Shown one piece after another: positions 39,967 to 49,059 of a DNA stretch of 64,000 bases. The stretch lies in contig CALXBO010000005.1 of assembly GCA_944386565.1 (NCBI GenBank), forward strand, positions 1 through 64,000. Reading direction: 5' to 3'. A program made the position numbers and the translations under genes. The notes under the pieces were generated by a model. That model had not been told where the DNA came from. It was given only the letters and a program-made list of their open reading frames with translations, and did no database searches. This DNA is from an uncultured Ruthenibacterium sp. GTDB lineage: Bacteria; Bacillota; Clostridia; Oscillospirales; Ruminococcaceae. Each line of letters opens with the position of its first letter. The first letter of the stretch is position 1.

Positions 39967-41991
39967 TCAGATTCCTGCGAAATCGGCCGTGCGGCACAGC
40001 ACCTGCACCGCCTCGCGCACCGTGACGGCGCGCGAGGGCCAAAAGCGGCCCTCTTTGTCGAGGGTCAGAAAACCGAAGTACAGCGCGCGGGCGGCGTTTG
40101 TGGCCCAGACCGTGTCCACCTCGTCCGCGTCCGCGCAGTCGGGCGTTGTGGTGGAGGCGTTGCGGTAGCTCACGCCGCAGCACTGCATCGCGACGGTGGC
40201 CATCTCCTGGCGCGTCACCGCGCCGTCCTCCTCCCCGGCGCCGAGCACGCCGAGCTCCTGCGCCCGGCGCACCTCCGCGCCCGGCGCGGCCGTGTCTCCG
40301 AGCAGCGCCAGCACCATCGGGGCGAGCATCCGGCGCGTGACGGGCGCATTCTCCTCCTCGTCCGGGACCGGGATGCCCCGCGTTTCCAGACGGCGCGCCT
40401 CGTGCGACCCGCGCACGCCGGCGAGCGGCTCGCCCAGCACGCGATAGGCGCGGCTTGTGCCGCACCGGCCGTCTGCGTCCGCCGTCAGGATGAGATTTGC
40501 GCCCCCGCTGCCCTGCGGCAGGGTGAAGCGCTCGCCCTCGCCCGCCGCTTCGCGGCGGCCGTCACGCTCGAGCTCCCAGCGCCACGCCGCACGGGGGAGC
40601 GGCGCGCACGAGCGCATCGCGGCGCGCACTTCTTCGCCCGGGCACGGCACGCCGAGGATGTGCACGCACACGGGGCGCGGGTATTCCTCGCCGTTGATGA
40701 CGACGTTCTCGAGCACGGCGTCCTTCCAGTTCGCGGCGTGCAGCCCGTGCGCCGCGCCGTCGATGCAAATGTTGCGCAGCTCGAGCCCCGTGATGGGCAC
40801 TTCGGGGAACGCCTCGAGGAAGATGCCGTAGTCGCCGCCGTGCGCGCGGACGTTCTCGATGAGGATGTCGCGGAACACGGGCAGATACTCGCCGCGCCGC
40901 CCGTCCTCGTAGAGCATCGTGCCATGGATGGCCGCGCCGCCCACGCTGCGGATGTCGCTGTCGGTGAGGGCGATCTGTTCGACCGTGCCGCCCCGCACGG
41001 CGTTGCTCTTGAGCCGCAGCGCGTAGGTGAGGTTCGGGCTGTCGAACCGGTTGGCGCGCGCGGCGACGCGGCGGATGCCGCCGCTCATCTCGCTGCCCAG
41101 CGCGATGCCGCCGTGGCCGTCCGCGAACTCGTTCTCGCGGATGAGCACCTCGCTGCACGGGACGTTCGTCTCGCGGCCGTCGCGGTCGCGGCCGGATTTC
41201 AGGCTGATGCAGTCGTCGCCGGTGTCGAAGCGGCAGCGCTCGATGAGCACGCGCGTGCAGCTCTCGGGGTCGCAGCCGTCGCTGTTCGGCCCGTGCGAGC
41301 GCACGGTCACGCCGCGCACCGTCACGTCGGTGCACAGCACGGGGTTGATGTTCCACATCGGGCTGTTGGTGACGGTGACGCCCTCGAGCGCCACGCGCTC
41401 GCACCGGATGAACTGGATGAAGTTCGGCCGCAGCCAGCAGCCGTCGCCGAACACGCGCTCGCGCGGCGGCACGCCCGCCTCGTTCATCGCACGCATGCGC
41501 ATGCGCGCGGGCTCCTGCGGGTTCGCCCCGCCCTCGCTCCACGCGTTTTCCGTCTGATGATGCCAGTTCCACCACGCCGTGGCCCCGGCCTGACCGTCGA
41601 GCACGCCCGGCCCGGTGAGGGCGATGTCATGCTCGCCGTATGCGTACACGAGGGAGCTGTAATTGATGCACGGCGTGCCCTCCCAGTGGACGTATTCGAG
41701 CGGGTAGTCCGCGGGGTCGGTGGAAAAGCAGAGCCGCGCGCCCTCTTCGAGGTGCAGCTCCACGCCGCTTTTCAGGCGCAGCGCGCCCGTGAGCCAGCAC
41801 CCGGCGGGCACGGTGACGCGCCCGCCGCCTGCGCGCGAGACCTCGTCGACGGCGCGCTGCAGCGCCGCCGTCTGCACGCCTGCGCCGAGGCCCTCCGCCG
41901 CGCCGAAGTCTCGGATGTCCGCGCGCGCCGCGCCGATGCGCGGCGGCTGCACCGAGGCGAGGATCTCCCGTTCCATCAAAGCTGCGTCCAT
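39967..41991 (-). CDS. GH28 polygalacturonase-like protein with C-terminal SLH-like repeats
   Basis: 674 residues. The GH28 right-handed beta-helix (about 20-440) shows NSDGCDPESC, DTGDDCISLKSGRD, DGHGGIALGSEMSGG and RLKSN, matching catalytic Asp residues and His/Arg-Lys sites of exo-type polygalacturonases. From about 560, two SLH-like repeats (QELGVLGAG...VTRQEMATVAM; VWATNAARALYFGFLT...VTVREAVQVL) end the protein. No signal peptide from MDAALMEREILA onward, so it seems cytoplasmic despite the SLH-like part. Start 41991 chosen for AAGGAG upstream. Last gene of the pectin operon; an IS lies just after its stop. Confidence 0.85.
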   Translation of the reverse strand: MDAALMEREILASVQPPRIGAARADIRDFGAAEGLGAGVQTAALQRAVDEVSRAGGGRVTVPAGCWLTGALRLKSGVELHLEEGARLCFSTDPADYPLEYVHWEGTPCINYSSLVYAYGEHDIALTGPGVLDGQAGATAWWNWHHQTENAWSEGGANPQEPARMRMRAMNEAGVPPRERVFGDGCWLRPNFIQFIRCERVALEGVTVTNSPMWNINPVLCTDVTVRGVTVRSHGPNSDGCDPESCTRVLIERCRFDTGDDCISLKSGRDRDGRETNVPCSEVLIRENEFADGHGGIALGSEMSGGIRRVAARANRFDSPNLTYALRLKSNAVRGGTVEQIALTDSDIRSVGGAAIHGTMLYEDGRRGEYLPVFRDILIENVRAHGGDYGIFLEAFPEVPITGLELRNICIDGAAHGLHAANWKDAVLENVVINGEEYPRPVCVHILGVPCPGEEVRAAMRSCAPLPRAAWRWELERDGRREAAGEGERFTLPQGSGGANLILTADADGRCGTSRAYRVLGEPLAGVRGSHEARRLETRGIPVPDEEENAPVTRRMLAPMVLALLGDTAAPGAEVRRAQELGVLGAGEEDGAVTRQEMATVAMQCCGVSYRNASTTTPDCADADEVDTVWATNAARALYFGFLTLDKEGRFWPSRAVTVREAVQVLCRTADFAGI

Positions 41992-43439
41992 GATTCCGAT
42001 TCTCCTTTTCTCCGCCACGCCGAAGCCGTGCCCTCCCAGCCGGGATAGCCCAGTTCCTCATGGCAGTGCAGTAAGACTTCCGCGCACTCTCCCCGGAACG
42101 CGATCTGCGCCGTGACGTTGCCCAGCCGCTCGCCGGGCAGGTCGATGCGCACGAAGAAGCTGCCGTCCGCGAGCCACGCGCCGGATGCGTCGCACGGCGC
42201 ACACGGGTCGGACGCGAAGGGCGCGCGCACGGCGCGGCCCACGCCGAAGGGGAAGCGCAGCACGCCGTCTTCCCCCTCGAACTCGAGCTCGCCCTCGTCC
42301 GGGCGCACTGTCAGGCGCAGCGCGCGCCACGGCGCGCCGGGCGCGAACTCATACCATCCGCTGCACCCTGTCTTCTGCGGCGCGGCGGCGGGGACGCTCG
42401 CCGTGTGCAGCGAGGCGATGCAGCTCCGGAGCGCGGCGGCTTCGGATTCGTCCGGCGCGAGCGGCGCGTCCGACAGCGCCGGGACGAGCTTTTCCCACAG
42501 CCCGTCGTACAGCAGCTGCACGCCGCCCTCAACGCCCTGCGTGTCGGCCGTCGTGACGACGAGCAGCTCCTCGTCCGGCACGCAGACGGCCAGCTGGCCG
42601 CCCATGCCGAACATGGCCCAGCCGCGGCTCGTGCGCCAGAACTGGAAGCCGTACCCGTGGCGCTGCTCGAAGCTGCCGCCCATCGGGTTCGCGGCGGTAG
42701 AGATCTGGAGCGAGACGGCCTGCCGCAGATACTCCGCGGGCAGCAGCTGCCGGCCGTTGAAACGGCCCTGCGCGGCCACGAGCGCCAGCACGCGCATCAG
42801 GTCGCGCGATGTGGCCATCAGCCCGGAGCCGCCCTGCGTGACGCCGCACGGGTCTTTCAGGCAGTAGCACGCGGAGGAGAAGCCGATCTCGTCGAGGCAC
42901 ACCCCGCGCAGGAAGTCGAGCAGGGAGCGCCCGGACAGTTTTTCCACGAGCGCGCACAGCGTGTGCGTCGCGCTCGTGTCGTAGCAAAAACACATGCCGG
43001 GCATGTGGTCGGGCGGCGCGGTGAAGAACGCGCCCACCCAGTCACGGCCCGGCTGTTTTTTGTACGCGGTGCGCGCATGGCACGAGGCCATGCGCAGCAT
43101 ATCGCGCACGGTGACGGCCGCGAGCTCCGGCGAGGGGCCCGCGGCGGGGATCTTCTCGGGAAAGAACGTGACGATGCGGTCGTCGAGCGACAGCTTCCCC
43201 TGCGCGCACAGCGCGCCGACGGCCAGCGAGACGAAGCTCTTCGTCACCGAGAACATGCGGTGCAGCGCACCGGCAGACCACGGCGCCCAGTAGGCCTCGC
43301 ACACCAGGTGTCCGCGGCGCACCGCCAGAAAGCTGTGCACCGGCAGGCCCCGGCTGTTCCAGAATTCGATCGTCTCCCGCAGCGCGCGGGACGGCACGCC
43401 CTGCTCTTCGGGCGTGGAAACGGGAAAAAAGTCGTTCAT
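41976..43439 (-). CDS. Class C beta-lactamase-family serine hydrolase
   Basis: 487 residues. FSVTKSFVSLAVGAL holds the Ser-x-x-Lys active site (about residue 62-65), a Tyr in the C-Y-D-T-S segment fits the second motif, and FGMGGQLAVCVP lies in the last conserved region; a C-terminal domain of about 130 residues follows. No signal peptide, so probably a cytoplasmic esterase rather than a penicillin-binding protein. In this operon an acetyl- or methyl-esterase acting on pectin fragments is plausible but unproven. Start ATG 43439 (AAAGGTG upstream); 43460 is an alternative. Overlaps the GH28 gene by 16 bp. Confidence 0.8.
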   Translation of the reverse strand: MNDFFPVSTPEEQGVPSRALRETIEFWNSRGLPVHSFLAVRRGHLVCEAYWAPWSAGALHRMFSVTKSFVSLAVGALCAQGKLSLDDRIVTFFPEKIPAAGPSPELAAVTVRDMLRMASCHARTAYKKQPGRDWVGAFFTAPPDHMPGMCFCYDTSATHTLCALVEKLSGRSLLDFLRGVCLDEIGFSSACYCLKDPCGVTQGGSGLMATSRDLMRVLALVAAQGRFNGRQLLPAEYLRQAVSLQISTAANPMGGSFEQRHGYGFQFWRTSRGWAMFGMGGQLAVCVPDEELLVVTTADTQGVEGGVQLLYDGLWEKLVPALSDAPLAPDESEAAALRSCIASLHTASVPAAAPQKTGCSGWYEFAPGAPWRALRLTVRPDEGELEFEGEDGVLRFPFGVGRAVRAPFASDPCAPCDASGAWLADGSFFVRIDLPGERLGNVTAQIAFRGECAEVLLHCHEELGYPGWEGTASAWRRKGESESWTQL

Positions 43440-43461
43440 CGTCCGCACCTTTTCTGTCATG

Positions 43462-44649
43462 TCACGGCTTGAAATTCGGATCGGAGGGAAGGATGATGTC
43501 GTACGCCTTGTTGAACACTTCCACCTCGGGGAAGTTCTCGGCGAGCGCACCGGCATCGCGGGCGCGCAGGTACTCGGCGTAGGCCATCATGCACACGCCG
43601 ACGCCCTTCTGCTCGTCCTCCACGACGTCCTCGGAGAGGTAGTACTTCACGCTGCCGTCGCGGCGGAAGTTGCCGTCCGGGCCGAGGCCCGCGCCCTTGC
43701 AGATGCCGCCCAGCGACACCTTCGCGCCGTGGACGCTGAACTGGCGCAGCTCGATGCCCATGAGGATCTGCTCGCCCGCGCGGCGGTAGGACGCATCGCC
43801 CAGCACGCCCAGGCGCGCGCCCTTCAGCAAGCTGTACGCCACCATGAGCGAGCCGCTCGTCTCGAGGTAGTTGCCCGGCTCGTCGGGCAGGGCCGTGAGC
43901 TGATAGAACAGGTTGCTGTCCTTGTCCTGCCACTCGAGCAGGCCGTCGATGGCCTCTTTCCAGAGCTCGGCCAGACGGGCGCGCGCCTCAGCCTCGGTCT
44001 CGGGCATGAGGTCGTACACGTCCGCGAGCGCCATGACGTACCAGCCGATGGCGCGCGTCCAGAAGTTCTTCGACAGGCCCGTCTCGGGGTCGGCCCAGAA
44101 GATGTCGCGGCTCTCGCACCACGCGTGGTAGTACAGGTGCGTCTTGTCGTCGTACAGATACTTGCGCGCGTTCTCGAACTGGAGCAGGACGTCGCGGTAG
44201 TGCAGCCCGCCGCCGAACTCGTTCTCATACATCATATAATAAGGAAGGCCCATGTACAATCCGTCGAGCCAGACCTGATACGGATAGATGCCCTTGTGCC
44301 AGAAGCTGCCCGTGTGCGTGCGGGGCTGGTTGCGGATCTGCTCGGCCAGCGTCTCGATGGCCGTGCGGTACTTCTCCTGACCGGTGGCGCGGTACATGCT
44401 GAACAGCACGCGGCCGGCGGGGATGAAGTCGAGGTTGTACTCCTGCATGTCGTACTTGCGGATGGTGCCGTCGTCTTCGATGTAGCGGTCGGTGAAGCGG
44501 CTCAGCGCGTTGAAGTAGAACGCGTCGCCCGTCGCCTCGTACATCGCGAGCAGACCGATGAGGACGCAGCCGTCCTCATAGTTCCACATATTCCGGTCGG
44601 TGTCCTGGAACAGGGTCGCGTATTGTTTCAGATAGCGGTCGTAGATCAT
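43462..44649 (-). CDS. GH105 unsaturated rhamnogalacturonyl/galacturonyl hydrolase
   Basis: 395 residues. An (alpha/alpha)6 barrel enzyme of the YteR/YesR group, splitting the unsaturated uronic acid off oligosaccharides made by pectin lyases. Features: THTGSFWHKGIYPYQVWLDG with the catalytic Asp region, GLYMGLPYYMMYE, AWCESRDIFWADPETGLS and FWTRAIGWYVMALADV. No signal peptide. AAGGAGAG precedes the ATG at 44649. It ends 2 bp before the alternative start of the serine hydrolase gene. Confidence 0.93.
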   Translation of the reverse strand: MIYDRYLKQYATLFQDTDRNMWNYEDGCVLIGLLAMYEATGDAFYFNALSRFTDRYIEDDGTIRKYDMQEYNLDFIPAGRVLFSMYRATGQEKYRTAIETLAEQIRNQPRTHTGSFWHKGIYPYQVWLDGLYMGLPYYMMYENEFGGGLHYRDVLLQFENARKYLYDDKTHLYYHAWCESRDIFWADPETGLSKNFWTRAIGWYVMALADVYDLMPETEAEARARLAELWKEAIDGLLEWQDKDSNLFYQLTALPDEPGNYLETSGSLMVAYSLLKGARLGVLGDASYRRAGEQILMGIELRQFSVHGAKVSLGGICKGAGLGPDGNFRRDGSVKYYLSEDVVEDEQKGVGVCMMAYAEYLRARDAGALAENFPEVEVFNKAYDIILPSDPNFKP

Positions 44650-44669
44650 ATGTGACTCTCCTTGCTGCC

Positions 44670-46679
44670 TCAGCGCTTTTTCCACCGCGCGAACGAAAAC
44701 TCACCGCGGTAGTTTGAAGAATTGTAGTGCGGATATTTTTCGGGGACGTATTCCATCTCCCCGGCCTCGCAGGGACGGTCCTGCGTGTAGATGTACATTT
44801 TGTGCGCGTCCCAGAGCACGATCTCGTCGCGGGCGTCGCCGGTGAGGTCGAGCACTTCGGCGCACATATCGGGATGGCCGTCGTCGGGGAAGGTCACGAC
44901 GCGGTCGCCCTCGCCGTCGAGCATGCCGCCGAGCTTCACATTGCCGTTGAGCAGGATGAGCTCGGTGCCGTCTCCCTGCCAGTTGACGGGCGCGATGACG
45001 TTGCCGTTCGTGGACGGCTCCATGTGCCACAGCTCGCGCCCCTTGCAGTCATAGAGGTAGATGATGCCCTGATTCTCCCAGTAGGTGGTGGTGCAGATCT
45101 GCAGTCCCGGCAGCTCCGGGCAGTAGTTCGCCACGCTGATGCGCTGGCCGTGGCCGTTGATGTCGCGCGCGCGGATGTTGCCCTGCTTGTCGACGATCAT
45201 GAAGCCCTCCCATCCGGAGACGATGGCGATGAGGTCGTCGTCCACGTCGGGGTCGAAGCGGCCGATGACGATCTCGTCCGTGTGGTCGGTGGAGATGGGC
45301 AGTTCCCAGACGAGCTTGCCGTCGCTGCTGATCATGTTGTAGCAGCTGAACACCTCATCCTTGCCGTCGCCGTTGAAATCGTACGCGTAGGGGAAGTGGC
45401 CCGTGTTGTTGTGCGTAAATTTCCACAGCAGGTTGAAATCGCAGTCGTACACCCAGAGGCGGGCGTAGCGGTCCTTGATGAGGATGTCGCTCGCGCGCTC
45501 CTTGCCGGAGACGTTGACGATGCGGATGGCGTCGACGTTCAGGCGGTCGAACGCGTGCTTCTGGAACTCGATGCCGAGGATCTCGTCGGCGGGGTCGTCG
45601 TTGTAGGGCGTGTGCATCCAGCGGCGCACCTCGCCGGTGCGCCCGTCGAGGATCATCACCTTGAAATCGCGCGCCACAATGACCTCGTCCACGCCGTCGC
45701 CGTCGATGTCGTAGATCTGGAACGGCAGGTCGCACGTGGTGTCCTGGTTGACGGCGAGCTCCGACGGCTCGCCGGACTGCCACAGCACGCGCCCCGTCTC
45801 GAGGCTGACGGCCGTGAGGCAGCTGATGTTGCAGTAGCGCTCCTTGAACACGCGCTTCTGGTGCTGCGCGATGAGGAAGAACATCTCGTCCGTTCCCGTG
45901 AGGTGGCCGAAGCGGATCTGGCGCGACGCGCCGAAGTTTCCGAGGTCGATGATCTTGTGGAGCTTCGGCTGCGCGTAGCGGCTGCGCTTTTCGGCCAGGC
46001 GCGCGGCGGCTTCGCCGCGCGTGCGGATGAGCGCGGCATAGGCGGCGGCGTCCGTCTCCACACGGACGTCCGTGTACTGGGCGGGCATGTACGCAGCGAG
46101 CGCGATGCAGCCGGACGCATAGCGCTCATCGTGCGCGCGCACGACGGGCTCGCCGTCCACGCTGCACACGAAGTCGCCGCCGCTGCACGCGACGCTCAGC
46201 GTGTACAGGGTGTCGCAGTCATAGGCGAAGGGCGCTTTGGCCAGGAGCGTGCGCTGCTTCTTTTCCACCTTCCACACCTGCGCTTCGCCCGCGCACAGGA
46301 AGAACGCGTAGTGCATCAGCGAGGTCTGGTAGCGGAACAGCACGCCCGCTTCCTCGGACGTGCACAGCGCGCGCATCTTGACGGTGAGCGTGTAGTCGGT
46401 CCAGTCCTTCTCGCCGGCGGCGAGCACGGGGCACACGTTGCGCGTGAGCGGGTTGCGCACGCGCATCTGCTCCATGAAATGGCGCCCGTCCTGCGCGGTG
46501 ACGATCCAGTTCGGCCCGCGGTAGTTGCAGTTCGTGATGGGGTCGTACCAGCGGCCGGAAAAGCCTTCCTGCTGCACGTAGTGGTACTCGCCCATCGCGG
46601 AGTGCTCGCGGTCGAACGGGAGCGGCCCGATGGCGAAATCCCGGAAATCGTCGTCCATCAGTGTGATTCGATCGTCCAT
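44670..46679 (-). CDS. PL11-like beta-propeller protein, probable rhamnogalacturonan lyase relative
   Basis: 669 residues. An N-terminal beta-sandwich (about 1-225, GFSGRWYDPITNCNYRGPNW, then a GVLFRYQ core like the ConA-type laminin domain) and a C-terminal propeller (about 240-669) with FG-GAP-like calcium repeats: DIDGDGVDEVIVARD, DFNGDGKDEVFSCY, DVDDDLIAIVSG. This repeat spacing is that of PL11 rhamnogalacturonan lyases such as YesW/YesX, though the N-terminal domain differs. No signal peptide. RBS GAGAGGGA before ATG 46679. First enzyme gene after the transporter-operon terminator. Confidence 0.65.
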   Translation of the reverse strand: MDDRITLMDDDFRDFAIGPLPFDREHSAMGEYHYVQQEGFSGRWYDPITNCNYRGPNWIVTAQDGRHFMEQMRVRNPLTRNVCPVLAAGEKDWTDYTLTVKMRALCTSEEAGVLFRYQTSLMHYAFFLCAGEAQVWKVEKKQRTLLAKAPFAYDCDTLYTLSVACSGGDFVCSVDGEPVVRAHDERYASGCIALAAYMPAQYTDVRVETDAAAYAALIRTRGEAAARLAEKRSRYAQPKLHKIIDLGNFGASRQIRFGHLTGTDEMFFLIAQHQKRVFKERYCNISCLTAVSLETGRVLWQSGEPSELAVNQDTTCDLPFQIYDIDGDGVDEVIVARDFKVMILDGRTGEVRRWMHTPYNDDPADEILGIEFQKHAFDRLNVDAIRIVNVSGKERASDILIKDRYARLWVYDCDFNLLWKFTHNNTGHFPYAYDFNGDGKDEVFSCYNMISSDGKLVWELPISTDHTDEIVIGRFDPDVDDDLIAIVSGWEGFMIVDKQGNIRARDINGHGQRISVANYCPELPGLQICTTTYWENQGIIYLYDCKGRELWHMEPSTNGNVIAPVNWQGDGTELILLNGNVKLGGMLDGEGDRVVTFPDDGHPDMCAEVLDLTGDARDEIVLWDAHKMYIYTQDRPCEAGEMEYVPEKYPHYNSSNYRGEFSFARWKKR

Positions 46680-46720
46680 GACGTTGATCCCTCTCTTTTT
46701 CATAAATTTCGGATTTCCCG

Positions 46721-46776
46721 AAAAAAGCCACGGAGGCACAATTTCACGCATCGCTATGAAATCATGCCTCCGCGGC
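46721..46776 (-). terminator. Terminator between ABC transporter genes and pectin enzyme genes
   Basis: Long imperfect stem (46727-46776; GCCGCGGAGGCA pairing with TGCCTCCGTGGC, plus ATTTCA/TGAAAT) followed on the minus strand by TTTTTT. Partial read-through here would give more transporter than enzyme. No full promoter is seen in the 40 bp before the next gene. Confidence 0.7.
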
Positions 46777-46828
46777 GTTCAGGTCTTACAGGAAATTACC
46801 GGTCGTCGGCATGGCAGTCGGCACGGCC

Positions 46829-48175
46829 TTACAGGCTGGCTTCGTACTCCGCCTGATACTCGTCGATCGCCTGCGCCCACTTGTTGCAGCAGTCCTGCGC
46901 GGTCATCTCGCCGAGCAGCACGGCCTGGAAATCAGCCGTCATGTCGTCGGTGATGAAGCCGGAGAACTCAGGCAGCCAGTAGGGGTTGTTGATCTGATAG
47001 TAGTTGTCGTCGGTCAGATAGCTGGCATACAGCTGCATCTCGGTGTCGTTGGCGTACCAGTCCTGCTCCTCAACAGCGGTGTTGCAGGGCACGCGGCCGA
47101 GCTGCTCGCACAGGCCGCCCTCGACCTCGGCGCTCGTCAGCAGGGAGATGAGCCACAGCGCGCCGGTGTAGTCGGCGTCTTCACCCTGATTGGTAACGCA
47201 GTACACGTTCGGCTGCAGGCCGGAGGCGAAGTAGTGGCCCTGATCATTGGCCAGCACGCGGGCAGCGGCGAAGTTGCCCTCGCCCAGGTTCTGCAGGTGG
47301 GTGGGCTCGGAAGAGGAGTTGTGAACGATATACGCGGACACGCCGGCGCCGAACTCGGCGACGATCTGGTCGAAGTTGTTGTTCACGGAGTCACCGGAGA
47401 CCCACTTGTTCTTATAGATGTTGGCATAGGTGTCGAGCGCTTCGGCGAACGCGGGGTCGGACAGGATGCACTTGCCCTCGTCGTCAAACCAGCTGCCGCC
47501 GTAGCCCAGGCCGTCGGTGTACGTCCACAGCCAGGCAACGAGGCTGTCGTACGGACGGACGCCGCGCAGGCTGTAGAAGTAAGAGGAGTTCGCGGGATCG
47601 GCGTACTCTTCGCACATCGCGAGGAACTCGGACTGCGTCTCGGGAGCCTTCTCGATCTTCGTGGTGTTGTACCACGCGACTTCCTGGTTGTAAGCGAACG
47701 GAACGCCGTACAGCGTGCCGTTGCCGATGCTGCGCATGCCTTCCAGCAGGCCCTCGTCGATCTTGTCGAACTCGGAGATCTGGTCGGTGTAGTCGTCGAG
47801 CGGCAGGATGGAGTCCTGCGCAACGAAGGTCGCGACGTTCGAGAAGCCGAGGCTCACGACGTCGGGCATCGTGTCGGTCATGACGGCCATCTGGAACTTC
47901 TCCTGGAAGTCGGCGAAGTTAAAACTGGTGTACTTGACTTCGTACTGATCCTGCGAAGCATTCAGTTCCGTGAAGTAGTCCTCGAAGTAAGCGTCGGTGA
48001 CGGGGTCACCCGAGTGATACCAGAACTCGAGGGTCTGCTTCTCACCCGTGCCGGTGGCCGAAGTCGATCCGGTGGACGCAGCAGTGGAAGCGGACGACGG
48101 CGAGCCGCAGCCCGCCAGTGCGCCGGCAGCCATCACAACACTCAGAGCGGCAGCGGCAATGCGTTTCATGTTCAT
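46829..48175 (-). CDS. ABC sugar transporter, solute-binding lipoprotein (family 1)
   Basis: 448 residues. Lipoprotein signal MNMKRIAAAALSVVMAAGAL with lipobox LAGC (Cys23), a Ser/Thr-rich linker, then a family 1 binding protein: LEFWYHSGDP, MPDVVSLGFSNVATFV, GTLYGVPFAYNQEVAWYN. It would bind pectin-derived oligosaccharides outside the cell. It comes after the two permeases rather than before, an unusual order. 38 bp after the second permease gene. Confidence 0.92.
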   Translation of the reverse strand: MNMKRIAAAALSVVMAAGALAGCGSPSSASTAASTGSTSATGTGEKQTLEFWYHSGDPVTDAYFEDYFTELNASQDQYEVKYTSFNFADFQEKFQMAVMTDTMPDVVSLGFSNVATFVAQDSILPLDDYTDQISEFDKIDEGLLEGMRSIGNGTLYGVPFAYNQEVAWYNTTKIEKAPETQSEFLAMCEEYADPANSSYFYSLRGVRPYDSLVAWLWTYTDGLGYGGSWFDDEGKCILSDPAFAEALDTYANIYKNKWVSGDSVNNNFDQIVAEFGAGVSAYIVHNSSSEPTHLQNLGEGNFAAARVLANDQGHYFASGLQPNVYCVTNQGEDADYTGALWLISLLTSAEVEGGLCEQLGRVPCNTAVEEQDWYANDTEMQLYASYLTDDNYYQINNPYWLPEFSGFITDDMTADFQAVLLGEMTAQDCCNKWAQAIDEYQAEYEASL

Positions 48176-48213
48176 ACTTGTTTCCTCCTTGATGATTTTG
48201 AATATTCCCAGCC

Positions 48214-49059
48214 TTATCCCTTGACTGCGCCGGCCGTGGCACCGCCGGAGAGGTTTTTCTGGATGAAGGCAAAGATTACGATAACGGGCAGCAGCGCGAT
48301 GGCGCAGCCGGCGGCGAGAGCGGCGTAGTCGGTGCCGAACTCACCCTGGAACACATTCAGCGCGAGGGGCAGCGTGTACTTGGCCCGGTCCGTGATAAAC
48401 GCGGTGGCGTACACGTAGACGTTCCATGCATTGATGAAGGCGTACGCGCCCGTGGCGATGATGCTGGGCAGCATGGCCGGCACGAGGATGCGGAACACGG
48501 AGCCGAGCAGCGAGCAGCCGTCCACCTGAGCGGCCTCCTCAAGCTCCTTCGGAACGGAGTTGAAGTAGCCCATCATCATGAACATGCAGTAGGCGAGGTT
48601 GGTGCAGCTGCACACCAGAACGAGGCTCCACAGGCTGTTGATGAGGCGCAGGTTGTTCATGATCTGGAACAGAGGGATCATGAGCACGACGGCGGGGAGC
48701 ATCTGCGTGGCGAGCATCAGCACGTACACAAAGCCCTTGCCGCGGAAGCGGTAGCGGCTCATGGCGTAGCCGCCGAGCATGCTGAGCAGCGTGACTACGA
48801 GGGTGGCCAGCACGGCGACGAACGCGGAGTTCATGAAGTTTCTGCCGAACCCCATTTCCGTGAACAGTTCAATGTAATTCTGCAGCGTCGGGTGGCTGGG
48901 CCAGTACTTGATGGGAATGGCCAGAACCTCGGTGCTGTCCTTGAGCGAGGTGTTCAGGATCCAGTAGAACGGGAACAGCGTGAAGATCAGGAACACAGCG
49001 AGCGGAAGGTACAAAAGGAAGAAGCGGTTCGCGCCCTCTTTAAGTTGTTTCTTATTCAT
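48214..49059 (-). CDS. ABC sugar transporter permease (MalG/YesQ-like)
   Basis: 281 residues, six membrane spans. EELEEAAQVDGCSLLGSVF is the EAA loop that contacts the ATPase. The start codon shares its last base with the stop of the other permease gene (TGATG). It forms the channel with its partner. No ATPase gene is in the window; Gram-positive carbohydrate importers of this family commonly share a MsmX/UgpC-type ATPase encoded elsewhere. Confidence 0.93.
   Translation of the reverse strand: MNKKQLKEGANRFFLLYLPLAVFLIFTLFPFYWILNTSLKDSTEVLAIPIKYWPSHPTLQNYIELFTEMGFGRNFMNSAFVAVLATLVVTLLSMLGGYAMSRYRFRGKGFVYVLMLATQMLPAVVLMIPLFQIMNNLRLINSLWSLVLVCSCTNLAYCMFMMMGYFNSVPKELEEAAQVDGCSLLGSVFRILVPAMLPSIIATGAYAFINAWNVYVYATAFITDRAKYTLPLALNVFQGEFGTDYAALAAGCAIALLPVIVIFAFIQKNLSGGATAGAVKG

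Noticed and set aside
41976..43439. Antibiotic-resistance beta-lactamase
   Set aside because: SxxK is present but there is no signal peptide and the gene is embedded in a pectin operon; the esterase-like branch of the family is more likely.
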